Below are positions 9,960 through 21,119 of a stretch of 64,000 nucleotides of DNA, piece after piece. The position numbers were made by a program, and so were the translations under genes. Under the pieces are notes generated by a model. It was not told the DNA's origin, did no database searches, and worked only from the letters and a program-made list of their open reading frames with translations. Source of the stretch: Allodiplogaster sudhausi. Taxonomy: Eukaryota > Nematoda > Chromadorea > Rhabditida > Diplogasteridae. The stretch is from NCBI GenBank assembly GCA_945643635.1, contig CALZFC010000018.1, positions 4,016,501 to 4,080,500 of the forward strand. Reading direction: 5' to 3'. Positions within the stretch are counted from its first letter, which is position 1, and every line of letters begins with the position of its first letter.

Positions 9960-11500
9960 AAGGAAGCGAACGTCGCATTGCAGCCTAGATTATGTTATTA
10001 TTCGATTACTGTTTGAATCCCCACCCCTTTAAAAGAAATCACAGCCTTCAGAATACTTGACCGGAAGAGAGCTAGCTAGCCATACTCCAGTCAGTGGCAG
10101 CTAAAGGCAGTTCCGCTGTGACACTTCATGGGCCAAATAACTATTTCGAAATGTTTGAACAAACATTTGTCGGAGGCATCCTTTAAGGAAACGGCTAAGA
10201 AGATAAACGAGTTATTCTGCGCAATATGAATATTAAAAAAAGGATATGGAAGGTAGCTTGGTTAGGTCGGTAATATATAGAATGGTTATTAGATTTTCTT
10301 ATCATGAAACGCCGTATATGAAACGTCATTTTGTGGCACAATTGCACTCTTTAGTTTTTTTTTACTTCATGGGGCGTTCGTACGACGCTGGAAGTTTTTC
10401 TCAATTATTAAAAAAAAGGAAATTATAATTCGTATCTCATGGAACGAGAACTATAATAATAACTTTTAGATTAGATAGAAAATTAGGAAATTGCATTTTC
10501 TGAGTCCCACGGTGGCATTTAGTAGTCATGTGATTGAGACATTTTTTTGCAGAGAACATAATGGCCAATATTATGAAATAATAATTGTTTCAAAAACAAT
10601 GTCAAAAAAACTTTAACTGATTCATCTTTTGCGAGCGCACCAGGTCAAGTCAAAATTCAAAACAGATATGTTCATACTCTGATTTTCTTCCAATTAAAAA
10701 AAAACACACATCATGCTTCATTTTGTGGCCTCTTTCTTATCACCTCTTATCTTGCATCCCACCCGTGCCGTAAAATTGAGAAAGTGCGCAATATCCTATT
10801 TTTGAAAGAGAAAAATTCATAAAAGTGATTAAAAATGAAACTTTTCAGAAAATCATCATTGATCTTTTATGTGTGCGCTCTCCGACTATAGATAAAATGA
10901 AAAAAAGTAAATGGCAATATTGTTTAAATATATGTAGTAATGTGAACTCAAAAGTGTGCCCTCCTTTTGCATGCACTAACAAGAAAATTTATTTTCTAAC
11001 AAATTTGGAAATTTTCTAACAAACTTCACTGTGGAGATGGATATACCGCCTTTTCAGTCAATTTTAGTTCAAAATGCGACACATTTCCCCCGGGGCAGAT
11101 CGACCTTGAGCCTTTCAAACATGACACACACGGCAACGAAGAAGTGAAGACGTAGCAAAGAAACGAAATGAATAAGAGTTGATGAAATGAGAGAAAAAAC
11201 GCTAAATTAAAGCCTTTGCAATGATAAGAAATTTGTCATTTACTCGAGTCTTCATACAACCGAATCAGCCAATTCCAGCACTTTATTAATCTCTCATGAT
11301 GAGCTACAAACAGGAGGGCAATCTGAGAACAAGAGAAAGTGTCAAACTTCGCACTCTCATTCTCACGTATTTTTTTTTCAACACGCCTTTTCTGCCTGAT
11401 TGCGAAATAGCAAGTAAGAATGAGGTGCCTTCTGAGAAGAGAAATGAGCGATTTTCAAAATAAAGTAGAATTCGGCAATTTCCGATTTTAGACATGCATG
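9960..11500. other. Region without recognised genes
   Basis: AT-rich sequence with long A and T runs. Only short chance frames were seen. A hairpin block of the receptor-flank family lies at 11330-11430. Nothing else could be assigned. Confidence 0.4.
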
Positions 11501-11719
11501 CTGTGGTTAAAGTTGCCCACCTTTAGTCCATTCCCCGTACCGATTCTCCCGTCTTCCTCACACTCTGCCTCTTCGTTCACCCATATCAATCTTGCCAGGA
11601 CGAGGCCGGGAGTTGCTCATCCGGGCCAAGGAAGAAGGAGGCATCTGGTGCATATCATCGTCCCTTTCCCTACGTATCTTGCTATAAAAAAATTGGATCT
11701 TCGACAAAATTCTCATTCA

Positions 11720-11955
11720 TGATATCCGAGAACGAGCCATGGAGAGGAAGTAGAAATGGGCCAGTCTGATTGCAAAAATGGATGGAAGACGCTGGACACG
11801 AAGAGCCGTGGAATGGAGACCGTGGAAGTGGAAAAGGCATGCTGGACGTCCGCGAGAACGATGGCGTGACGAATTCGACCAAAACCTGTTAACCATGCCT
11901 TTCATCTTGCCTTCATCCACCGGGCCCAGTCCCTGATAGCGGAATAAACTTTGAA
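11720..11955 (+). mobile_element. RTE-type LINE 3' end (5'-truncated)
   Basis: One plus frame reads AKMDGRRWTRRAVEW, then RPWKWKRHAGRPRERWRDEF. This is the characteristic C-terminal tail of RTE-clade reverse transcriptases (WTRRVTEW...GRPxxRW). It ends in a tail containing AATAAACTTTGAAACTTTGAA, the short A/T-rich repeat end typical of RTE. Upstream reverse transcriptase and endonuclease domains are absent, so it is a dead copy. Confidence 0.6.
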
Positions 11956-12225
11956 ACTTTGAATATGTATGCAGCTATTCATTTGCTACAGCATTCGAAT
12001 ATCTTACACAGCATTTCACATATTACATTCCTTATATTTTTCTCTTTCCAGTTGCTCGGTCTTAATATTCTTCATCGGTTACATCATGCAAGTGTGGTAT
12101 AATCAAACTATTTTAGTGTAATAAATTATTCATCATTCACATATTTAGAATATTTTTATACGTGATTTAAATATTTGCAATAAAACACGTTCTCTCGCCC
12201 TTCTTGTCAGACAAAAAGCGCGGAT

Positions 12226-15200
12226 TCAAGAGTGAGTTTGTTGCTCTTTTAACGCAACGAGGATTCTGGCGCATCGGATAATATGTCGAAAGAATGTCTT
12301 CCGGATCGAGTGAGACAGGAGGATGAGAAACCTATTGAATGAGTGATAATCTTCGTTGTGGGGAGTAGGAAGTGAAAAAGTAAACATAACATCTACTGAC
12401 CAGAATGGCGACACGCATACTACCGCATAGGATATCGGCGATCCGATAAAGATGTTGAGCACGCCTACCACCCCTAAGATTTCGTCCGGCCTGCAGTACT
12501 TGGCGCACACCTAAAAAATTTAACAAACATATGTTCATAGTTGAAACTTGTAATCCTTCTAAATGCCGAATTTGTCGAAAACCTAACAAAATGACAGAAG
12601 ATAATAATTGAATGTGTAACTTTATAGTAGAGTATGTACATAAGAAACAATTTTGAATATTATACAATCTTGTTCCCTCAATATTAACCTGCGATGCGAA
12701 ATAGAAAAGTTGTGTGGAGAAGCAAGCGGCAGACATGAGAATAAGACCTTGCTCGAAGTTCGTCTTTGACTGCCCTCTCAAGGCCTAATAATAAGAGAAT
12801 TTTTTCATTCTGTATGAAAACAATATATAAATTTCGAAATGCTGATTTGATACACTGAAAATAAACTCAGAGCATAAATCTGTAGACCACTCACTGGCTG
12901 AGTTCGAAAGATAAAAACAATGCATAATACACTGAAAAGTAAACTTTTAAACAGTTATTGCAGTCTGTTTAGAACAACTACACTTTGAAAATAACAATAC
13001 TTTATAATAATATTAAATATGATACTAAAATTTACTTGCATCATCAAATTTATTAAACGAAAAACTGGCTGTCTGATAGAGTGAAAGAATAATTCGATTT
13101 AAGCAAATCAGGAAGGGTGGTGATAATATCTCGAAATTTCTAAACATTGTAATAGTGCTGTAGGCCATTCAACTTCATGAATCTTTCGCTTTTCTCTGGA
13201 AGCGACAATCAGCAGGAAGAGATTCAGCAACAGTGTCAAGACGTTCAGGCCAGCGAGGTAGACTGCTTCCGCCATTTCTTGAAGCTGCAAAATACTTTTT
13301 TTTACAATTAGGCTTATGAAAACGATTTCGAACATTCTTATCGTCAAGTGTCTTCGGAAAACAGATCGTGTCATTGAGGGGCGAAATGATGCAGAAATAC
13401 TCGAAGCCGACGTAGCCATTCGGGAAGCAAATAAGAGGAAGCACGAAGAGAACGAGGACGCAGCCACGAAAGAAGCGTCTCCGTTGCTGAGAGAGTCAGA
13501 AGGAGAGATTGGAAACAGCAAGAACAACAACAAAATTCTCAAAATCAATTTTGCTAGCACGGGTTCGAACGTGCTCGCTTCAAATAGATACGGCGAGGCA
13601 CTATGGCAGAGGTTGGCCCTTCGAAATGTTGTTCAAGGAACCTTCAGAATGTTATGGAATTCCATATCCCATGACAAAACTCTGCCTCTGTTAGAATCCC
13701 CTGGAATGTTCCTAGGACTGGCGGCAGACTTGTCCTCTTCGGACTTTTTTGAAATGTTTTAGTACCCTTCCGAGATCCTTTGAAAATTTCTATGTCCTAG
13801 GGCGTCGGTGTATTCCGCAATCTTCTGGGATGTTCCCAGGACCTGAATATTCTGGAAGGGGCCATGGGCAGAGGGCCCCTTAGAGAATATTTTGATTGTT
13901 CCATGTCCCGGGGCAGAACTCGGCCTTTTCCGGAAACTTCTGGAATGTTTTCAGGAGCGGAGCCAGACGTTGTCCCTTTTCGGAAACTTTTGGATTGATC
14001 TAGGAGCGTTCCGGGGTGATCCAAGAATTCGTGTCCTAGGCCGAACTTGATCCCTTATGGAATCTTTTGAAATGTTTTAATATTCTTTCGAGATGTTTTA
14101 GAAAATTCCATGTTCTAGTGCAGAACTCGTCCCCTTCCGGAATATTCTGGAGCAGTCGTTGGCTGCTTCCTGGATGCTCTGTAAAATTCCGGGCAGAACG
14201 AGGTCCATTCTGGAATCTTTTGGAATTTTCCAGGCCCGACTAGTAGTCGGCCCCTTTCGGAAAGTTCCAGGGCCCGGGGCAGAAGAAGATCCCTTCAAGA
14301 ATCTTCTGGAGAATTCCCAGGACCGGGAGCAGACGTTAGCTCCCTCCGGGATGTTTTTGATTACCCTATGTCCCGGGGCAGAAGTAGGTCTCTTCCGGAA
14401 TCTTCTGGAATATTCCCAGGAACGGGTCAGACGTTATCCGATTCCTGAATGTTCTTGAAAGTTCCATGTCCCGGGGCAAAACTCGACCCCTTCCGGAATC
14501 TTATAGAATTCTACCCATACTTTTGAATGACTGAATGTGGCCATAGTCGTACTTAAACGAGGAAATAGTTAACATGGCTGGCATTGCCGCCTTTATCCTG
14601 GTGCATAGTGAGATTGGCTAGCACGTCACCAGATTTAGACGTAAAAAATTTCGACAAGATAATTTTTCGCTCCAACTACAAGTTGGCAAATGTTAATACC
14701 TCTTTGATGGGATCAGTCCTTCCGAGACGTGCCAGGCTAAGCGCTCGGCTGAACGCGATGAGGAAGAGGCCCTGCAGTTGCATTCCCTGGAAACCGGAAG
14801 GTATCAAGTCAGAAATTTCGAGAAATCTTAAACAATATATGCGTTGGGGAAAAATGTTTACCTGCGCATAATGGCCGAGACCATTTAAAACGCCAGATAT
14901 GCTGCTGTAATTCAGGAACTGATAGAATCTTGTAAAGACTGCAAAATCGGTAAGTTGGATGGACACCAAGTTGATTTGCCACGCGGCTATGTCCTGAAAG
15001 TGAAAACCATATTGGCTCCGCCCACTCGTCCGTTAAAACGTTCTAGATCTAAACCAACCACAAAGCCACAATATACGATGAGGTGAATGGTTTCGAAAAC
15101 CGTGAAGGCTTGGTCCTTGAGAATACGACGATAGACAACTGTTGCGATTGCAAAGGTCGGTAACGAAGTGGCCACCGTTAGAGAGACAGAAATTGGCGCG

Positions 15201-15296
15201 CAGTACAGAAACATTGATCTCTAAAGAGTTCAGTTTATGATATTGCCTTTTGTTGTAGATTTTCAATATTACCATAAACTCCTTCGTTAAATCCAT
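12226..15296 (-). CDS. Receptor gene C: Srg-superfamily-like 7TM chemoreceptor, tandem paralogue of B
   Basis: Exons on the minus strand: E0 about 15273-15296 (MDLTKEFM), E1 about 15059-15220, E2 about 14866-14997, E3 about 14700-14790, E4 about 13340-13492, E5 about 13180-13290, E6 about 12690-12785, E7 about 12409-12509 and E8 12226-12331. It encodes about 323 residues and no stop was seen. E1 and E2 are almost identical to B, while E8 differs: after SIRKTFFR the tail becomes HIIRCARILVALKEQQ through a local deletion. Intron 3 (13640-14560) holds the long heat-shock-element array and the TTAA site that is occupied by a transposon in B. B and C are recent tandem duplicates. The chemoreceptor role is inferred. 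Confidence 0.65.
13640..14520. repeat. Long HSE-type minisatellite in intron 3 of receptor C
   Basis: A degenerate tandem repeat of roughly 60-bp units, each with a GC block (CCCGGGGCAGA, CCAGGACCGGGAGCAGACGT) followed by alternating pentamers of nGAAn and nTTCn. Runs of five pentamers are visible at 14393-14417 (TTCCGGAATCTTCTGGAATA...) and 14442-14465 (TTCCTGAATGTTCTTGAAAG...). Runs of four or five with one mismatch occur at about 13929, 14137, 14208 and 14297. This is the canonical heat shock factor site, repeated many times. Confidence 0.75.
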
Positions 15297-15404
15297 TCGT
15301 TTTCCCTCTAGATGAAGGAAGTAGCAGATTCCCGGTGAGTTCACGGGGCTCAAAAGATTCAAAATAAGCAGGAACAAATATATGACAACTTGACAAGAAT
15401 ATTT

Positions 15405-15830
15405 AATTGCTTTTCTCTGGAAGCGACAATCAGCAGGAAGAGATTCAGCAACAGTGTCAAGACGTTCAGGCCAGCGAGGTAGACTGCTTCCGCCATTTCT
15501 TGAAACTGCAAAATACTTTTTTTTACAATTAGGCTTATGAAAACGATTTCGAACATTCTTATCGTCAAGTGTCTTCGGAAAACAGATCGTGTCATTGAGG
15601 GGCGAAATTATGCAGAAATACTCGAAGCCGACGTAGCCATTCGGGAAGCAAATAAGAGGAAGCACGAAGAGAACGAGGACGCAGCCACGAAAGAAACGTC
15701 TCCGTTGCTGAGAGAGTCAGAAGGAGAGATTGGAAACAGCAAGAACAACAACAAAATTCTCAAAATCAATTTTGCTAGCACGGGTTCGAACGTGCTCGCT
15801 TCAAATAGATAAGGCGAGGCAGTATGGCAG
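15405..15830 (-). pseudogene. Receptor relic D: recent duplicate of E4-E5 of gene C
   Basis: About 425 bp nearly identical to 13192-13616. It contains E5 ([20 protein letters not shown]) and E4 (the frame with FPNGYVGFEYFC and NDTICFPKTLDD). It lies upstream of the start exon of C, has no other exons and runs abruptly into receptor 5'-flank sequence at 15840. Few substitutions mean the copy is young. Confidence 0.7.
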
Positions 15831-15837
15831 AGGTTGG

Positions 15838-16170
15838 CATCAATCAAATAAAAAATTTAGTTCAACTACCGAATTCCCACCAAAACCTGTTTTGCACATT
15901 TTTGTGGGAGTGTGCGTAGGCAAACGTGCATGTTGATACAATGGCAAGTGAGAAATTATGTTACGAAGGTTACCAACCGGGAAATAATACCTCTATTATG
16001 GAAGAGAATTCATCGAACCAAAAAAGGTTCGATATTACAGATTTTCTGTCTCATTTCCCACTTTCATTCTCACGCGCTTTTTTCACGATGCCGGTTTATG
16101 TCTTCCTGTGAAATAGAGGTAAGAATGAGGTCTGTAGAACTGACAATGAGCGATTTTTCAAAATAAATGG
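15838..16170 (-). promoter_or_regulatory. Displaced 5' flank of receptor C
   Basis: Homologous to 9150-9400 upstream of B. It is now separated from E0 of C by the inserted E4-E5 duplicate. A hairpin block occurs at 16050-16125. Confidence 0.35.
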
Positions 16171-16629
16171 TTAGAGCAGGACAACCCCTAAAAATATTTA
16201 ATGCAGGTTCGACTTGACCCCGGGAGTCTCGTTTTCTCTTGCTATTTCGCTGGCTCCGCAATCTTCATATTCCAATCTAATTTTTAACCACTTTTATGTT
16301 ATTTTCTTGTTCAAAAATAGGTTTTGATCACTTCGTCTATTTTCGGCTAGGGTGCTTGCAAGCTCTTCCAGCTCACGGGGCTCACCTTTGCGCTGCATTA
16401 GAGAAGGGAGGCCCGCCGGATGACGAGTAAGAAAGAATGAAGTAACGTGAGCTCGCCGGTTAGAAGGAAAGCATTATGGAATGGCGAGACTCAAGTATGC
16501 AAGCAATTAGATACAACAAAATCGTGAATCTCAATGGGCGTAGACTTGATCACTGCACGGAATGCATATTCATGAAAAAAGAAATATTCGTGCTCAAGTT
16601 GAAACTGAGTGAGAATGTTCAATTCAGGG

Positions 16630-17280
16630 CCCTGGACAAGACGCTCGACACGATTCCGAGTCAGAGCCCCGACCAGTACGTCGCCCTCTGTTACAAGCAG
16701 AGAGAGCCCGTCATGGGCCGCGTCTGGAACGAGGGCGGAAAGGTACGGCTCTTGAATACTTTATTCATTGATCTCTGATCTCTGATCTCTTCAGATCGCC
16801 GCGAACTTCGCGTGGTCGATCTGCGAATACACCGCTCCAGCTGCACGTCCACATCTTCGAGCACGTCCGTGGCTTCGACTACCAGTGGAAGCGATTCTGG
16901 TACACGATCCATGTCTTACCCTCTGCAAATTATCAGGTTTATTTAAAATCAAGAGGAAGTAACACAGTAGTTAAAAAAAACTCTAGATCAATACATTTAA
17001 CACCTAAGTTTCCATAGTTTAACCACACAAGTTTGAGCTCATTCAGATCTTCGTGAGAACACTCACAAGCAAGACGATCACCCTTGAGGTCGAAACCTGG
17101 CACCGCATCTGGCAAGTCAAGAAGCAGATTCATGACAAAGAGGGCATCCCGCCCGACCAGCAGCGTCTCATCATTGCGGGCAAGCAGCTCGAGGATGGTT
17201 GCACTCTCGCGGACTACAACATCCAGAAGGAGTCTATTCTCCATCTCGTCATGCGTCTCCGCGGTTGGTACTGCTTGTAG
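16630..17280 (+). pseudogene. Unknown domain joined to a ubiquitin exon lacking the terminal GG
   Basis: Exon 1 (about 16630-16742) reads SPDQYVALCYKQREPVMGR, then VWNEGGK. Exon 2 (16795-16936) continues IAANFAW, and after a one-base frame change near 16835 reads HIFEHVRGFDYQWKRFWY, ending NYQ. Exon 3 (17046-17280) is ubiquitin from residue 2: [28 protein letters not shown], then [16 protein letters not shown]11, K27, K33, K48, K63 and the L8/I44/V70 patch are kept. K6 is R, K29 is Q by position, and the end is RGWYCL instead of RGG. Without the C-terminal glycines it could not be conjugated. I do not recognise the first domain. The frameshift and divergence point to a pseudogene. Confidence 0.55.
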
Positions 17281-17748
17281 CTCCCTTCTTGCCTCCGCTC
17301 ACCCGAGTCTTCCAGTCCCTGTTGCACCGTTTTCTCAACTTGCAATTTAGCCTTCCCGAATCCCTTGATCCTAGTTGGAACTAATAGAATAATGAAACTG
17401 AAAACAAAGCAAATATTGAATTAGGATGACTGGCTGCCATCGATTCTGACTAATTCAGCACATCATGGGCGGAAACGCTGCTGAGGTTTCCAAAAACTTT
17501 TTAGCAAGCAAATTGAGCCGTCAGTATTTCATTTTGACGCTCCTTTTATCAAGTGTTATTTTGAAGAACATATACATATGTACATATGTATGTAAATATT
17601 CATCAATTGAATAATTTATTTAATACCAAATGTCTAATCGTGTTTCGGGGTTAGAGAAGTAGGCACCGAAGGGATAGAAATAACACGCAGAAAAGTAACA
17701 TAACGAAACATTCCGAGCAAAATAATTTTTCTCACTTTTCTGAATACT

Positions 17749-17886
17749 TATTCCTCAAGCTGAGAGAGGTCATCCTCGAGCATCTTGCCCGCGAAAATGA
17801 GACGCTGCTGGTAGGGCGGGATTACCCTCCCTATTCTGAAATTTCTTCTGGACGTTCTCGATGGTGTCCGCGGCATTGACATCAAG
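17749..17886 (-). pseudogene. Ubiquitin-like fragment, frameshifted
   Basis: The minus strand reads LDVNAADTIENVQKKFQNRE, then after a one-base shift YQQRLIFAGKMLEDDLSQL and a stop. This corresponds to ubiquitin from about residue 15 to 57 ([21 protein letters not shown]). A second, independently decayed ubiquitin copy in opposite orientation to the one at 17046. Confidence 0.6.
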
Positions 17887-17899
17887 CACTCAGCTATAT

Positions 17900-18540
17900 A
17901 TCTTTATTCTCAAACAAGATCTTACTTAAAGGAAGTATCTGGCGAATAATTATACAGTAGCGCTAGAGAACCACTTTGAATGCGCGCACTCATAAAGTTG
18001 CCTGTCGCTCGGTCGAGAGAGCATGTGAAATAGGAGGGCGGCTCTGACCTACCGTAGCTAATTCTCTACCCGCCAGATTTCACCTTACTTTTGCTCAATG
18101 TAATGAAAGAAAATCACTCAAATTATCAGGATATATCTTTAACGCCAAGATGAACTCATCCATAAAGAAAAAAACCTAGGTTAATTATTCCCCCGATACC
18201 TCCTTTAATGAGATACAATTGCAATGGCATAAGCCCATATGCAATGCAAAACCTAGATAGATATACAAATTAATGTAAGTCTATGTAAATCTGAAGAAAA
18301 AAAGTTAAATCTAAACACGCTAAAGTAGCTAAAGTTATTTCATGAAGAAGTATAGGATAATTCCCAGCAAATTATTACAATGGAGAAGATATATCTTTTA
18401 ACCTATCAGGCCAAGAGCTTATAAAGGTTGAAATTGAGGTTGAGAAATCACTATCTGATAGACTATTGAGAAGAGAGACAGTCTGATGAGAAATGGAGTT
18501 TCTTAGAGTATTGTCAGAAGCGCGGAAAAGAGGAATTAGT
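17900..18540. other. No gene seen; likely LINE 3' flank
   Basis: AT-rich sequence directly 3' of the truncated LINE in its own orientation. It may be LINE 3' UTR. No frame is convincing. Confidence 0.3.
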
Positions 18541-18549
18541 TTGACGGAT

Positions 18550-19150
18550 CTACCCCTAGTGCGTAAGGCTATTAGATTGAAAAAAAAACGAAACCGGCAA
18601 GTCAGATGAGCCAGAACAAATTGAAAACATTATCTGATAACAAGCATTGTTGCGGCGCATAACTAATGGTAAGGTAGGAAGAGAGAATTCCTTACAAGCA
18701 TCCTCATACGATTTAAAATTTAGCTTACGGCGGGCATAAAGGCGCCTTAAGAAATATTTTTGAACATTTTCAATGAGCTTATTTTCGCACATCAAGTACG
18801 GATGATATACAGGAGAGGCATACTCTACAATTGAACGAACATACGTTTTATAGGCGGCGATAGCGTCTTTCAAGAACTTGAACGGAAGCATAAAAAGAGA
18901 AAGTTGGTGCGCTTATTAGCTTTCTTCGCGATATCAATTATATGCTGATGGAAAGAGAGATTGTTAGAGAAGAGAACACCCAAGTCGCGCATGTAAAAAG
19001 GAGTTGAAATAGAACTACCGAAAATACATGAAGGAATTCGTGGATTGTTGGGGCCAAAATGAAGCAAGGCATATTTATCAGCATTCGTCGTAGCTGCCAC
19101 CTACATAGATACCCATTCTTCGATTTAAGTTATGGCATCGGAAAATGGAC
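18550..19150 (-). mobile_element. 5'-truncated non-LTR retrotransposon (RT C-terminal part)
   Basis: The minus strand encodes NADKYALLHFG, then YMRDLGVLFSNNLSFHQHI, and further on AAYKTYVRSIVEYASPVYHP followed by FLRRLYARRKLNFKSYEDAC. This order (DLGV, HI, a basic helix, Y..IRS.LEY.S..W.P, Q..F.RRL) is the palm/thumb and C-terminal region of LINE reverse transcriptases of the CR1/jockey kind. Frame changes near 18890 and stops near 19115-19135 show it is dead. The catalytic core and endonuclease are missing. Confidence 0.7.
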
Positions 19151-20589
19151 TCAAGAACATTTTTTTTTAACTACTGGTTTTTCTTTATTTTAAATTTTTA
19201 TGAAAGTTGATAAGTTTTGCCGCCATTGGCGACATTTTCCGTACGTGGCCGGAGGAAACCTGACACATTGAAACTGTCGACTACGTTCTCGACTATTTTG
19301 CTTACAATTAGGCTACGGAATCCTTGGTCAATTTCAGCACTGGATTGCTCATTCTTAAAGAAGGCGAAAACTCAAAATTTTCTCTATTAGAATGATTCTT
19401 TGAATGTGGCCGGATTGAGCTTGCGAATGCATCAAGAAAGAGTCAATTCTCCAAACTAAAAGTTAAAGGAGTATTTTCCATCTGAAAAGCGTCGCCTGAT
19501 CCTAAGGAAATATTAGTGTGTTTCACAGAACTTTAAATTTAACAGTTGTCGCCAACTAAATTATGGTCTAAAAGGTTTGTCGGGGCATTGGTTGACCAGC
19601 GAGGGTGAAAGATGGTTCCATTCGCTGTGAAATATACATATGCCGACAAATGCGTTTATTCACTACCGGACGCAAACCGCTAATTTAAAATTGTTCAAGC
19701 ACTCGCTTGCTTTACGTGAGCAAGGATCTTGGCAAATTGCCAGTGCTCATAAAAGATCAGGCATTTTGTGTTAGGAGTTAGCGACTTTAAAGCTCTTTTA
19801 TTCTCTTCATGAGATACAGTTATGGGGTCACAAATGCATTGAATATACTTAATATATTCTTAAGATTCTCTTAAATTGTGGCTCGAAGGAGCAACAGTTT
19901 TTCTAATGTTTATATTTTCTAAAATCGCTTTTTTTTCTAAAGAATACATGCAACAATTCTTTAAATTACTCACATTTTTTGTCACCGTTTTGCAATGATA
20001 ATTCGAGTGGAGTCAGGTGCCTCTGGGGCGTAAACTCAATGGTGCAAACGTTGGTAATGCAGTTTGCGGTATTTTGGCAAATATCCAAAAGTTTGGCTTT
20101 AAAAAAAAATCAGCGACATCTTTCGTTTCAACATTCCCGTGCATTTTATTGCTTTCTTTTCTATCTCGAATCATAATTGCTCAAGGTTTTTTTATTATTT
20201 TGAATTGCTGTTGCTCGAGTGTACTTCAGCGAGTCATGGAGCAAGTCATATCAGATTAGTCAACTCGGCTGCTTGCTCCCTTTTTTCGCTGAAGCTTTTA
20301 CCCCTTTTATTCTTTCTTAAATACGCGTTGTGTTCAGTATTCGAGAACGAGATGCTTTGTGGATAACTTTCAGAGCTCATGGCGAGCGAGTCGCCCCTCT
20401 TGCACTTCATCAACTTACATAGCACTCAATATCCTCACAGTGGTTCAGGTTACCTGTTCCATATCCTATTGAACTAAATTTATGTTGCGAGAATTGATAA
20501 GCAAAGCATAGGTATGTTTTATGCAATATATGACGAAAAATATTTATTCAAACTAAACCACATTTTGATATTATAAGAGCACGTAAGTA
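19150..20589. other. Region without recognised genes
   Basis: AT-rich sequence with several short hydrophobic chance frames around 19980-20370. I see no splice-bounded exons, repeats or RNA genes here. Confidence 0.4.
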
Positions 20590-20597
20590 TATGACGT

Positions 20598-20961
20598 CAG
20601 GGGTGGCCGGGGGCCGAAAATATCCGGCTCCGGCCCCCGTGGTCGGCCCCGGCCTCGGCCCAGGCCCCCGAGGTCGGCCCCGGCCCCAGGGTCGGTCCCG
20701 AAGGTTTCCCCGGCCTCAAATCTTAAACTTTTTCTAAAAAATTTCTGCGTCGGAGGAAAAATTCATCCAAAATTGAGAAAATTTGTTCATTTGAAACGTA
20801 AACGAAATAAATCGGGGCACTTTTCATCATAAATTGGCTTATGTTGTTCAACTGGGGGCTGAACTTCATTCAATATCCATGGCCCCCGGCCCCCATGGTA
20901 GGCCCCGGCCCCCGTGGTCGGCCCCGGCCCCGGGGGCCGGGGCCGGGGCCGGACACCCCTG
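20598..20961. mobile_element. hAT-like MITE, GC-rich
   Basis: The ends are CAGGGGTGGCCGG on the left and, reverse complemented, CAGGGGTGTCCGG on the right. They are flanked by the 8-bp duplication TATGACGT (20590-20597) and TATGACAT (20962-20969). CAGGGGT ends with an 8-bp target duplication are characteristic of hAT elements. The interior has runs of GGCCCCGGCCCC around an AT-rich core and no coding capacity. Related GC-rich sequence occurs at 58640-58830. Confidence 0.7.
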
Positions 20962-21020
20962 TATGACATCCAAGAATGTGTCCGTGGCATTGACATCAAG
21001 AAGAGAAGGCATGCAGTAGA
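20962..21020 (-). pseudogene. Short ubiquitin-like remnant beside the hAT MITE
   Basis: The minus strand reads LDVNATDTFLDV, closely matching LDVNAADTIENV of the ubiquitin fragment at 17749-17886. At DNA level the block GTCCG(T/C)GGCATTGACATCAAG is shared. The MITE inserted immediately next to it. Too short for certainty. Confidence 0.35.
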
Positions 21021-21119
21021 ACAGAAAAAGTGGACGAGGCAGAAGGAAAAAGACAAGAACGGGATAAAGTCTAAGACCACAAACGTCCGACCACAAAAAT
21101 GTATAAAATGCTCAACGGA

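Noticed and set aside
13316..13762. 148-codon plus-strand frame
   Set aside because: It is the antisense of receptor C exon E4. Splice-bounded homology is on the minus strand.
20834..21080. Glycine/proline/alanine-rich frames on both strands
   Set aside because: Products of the GGCCCC repeat in the hAT-like MITE.
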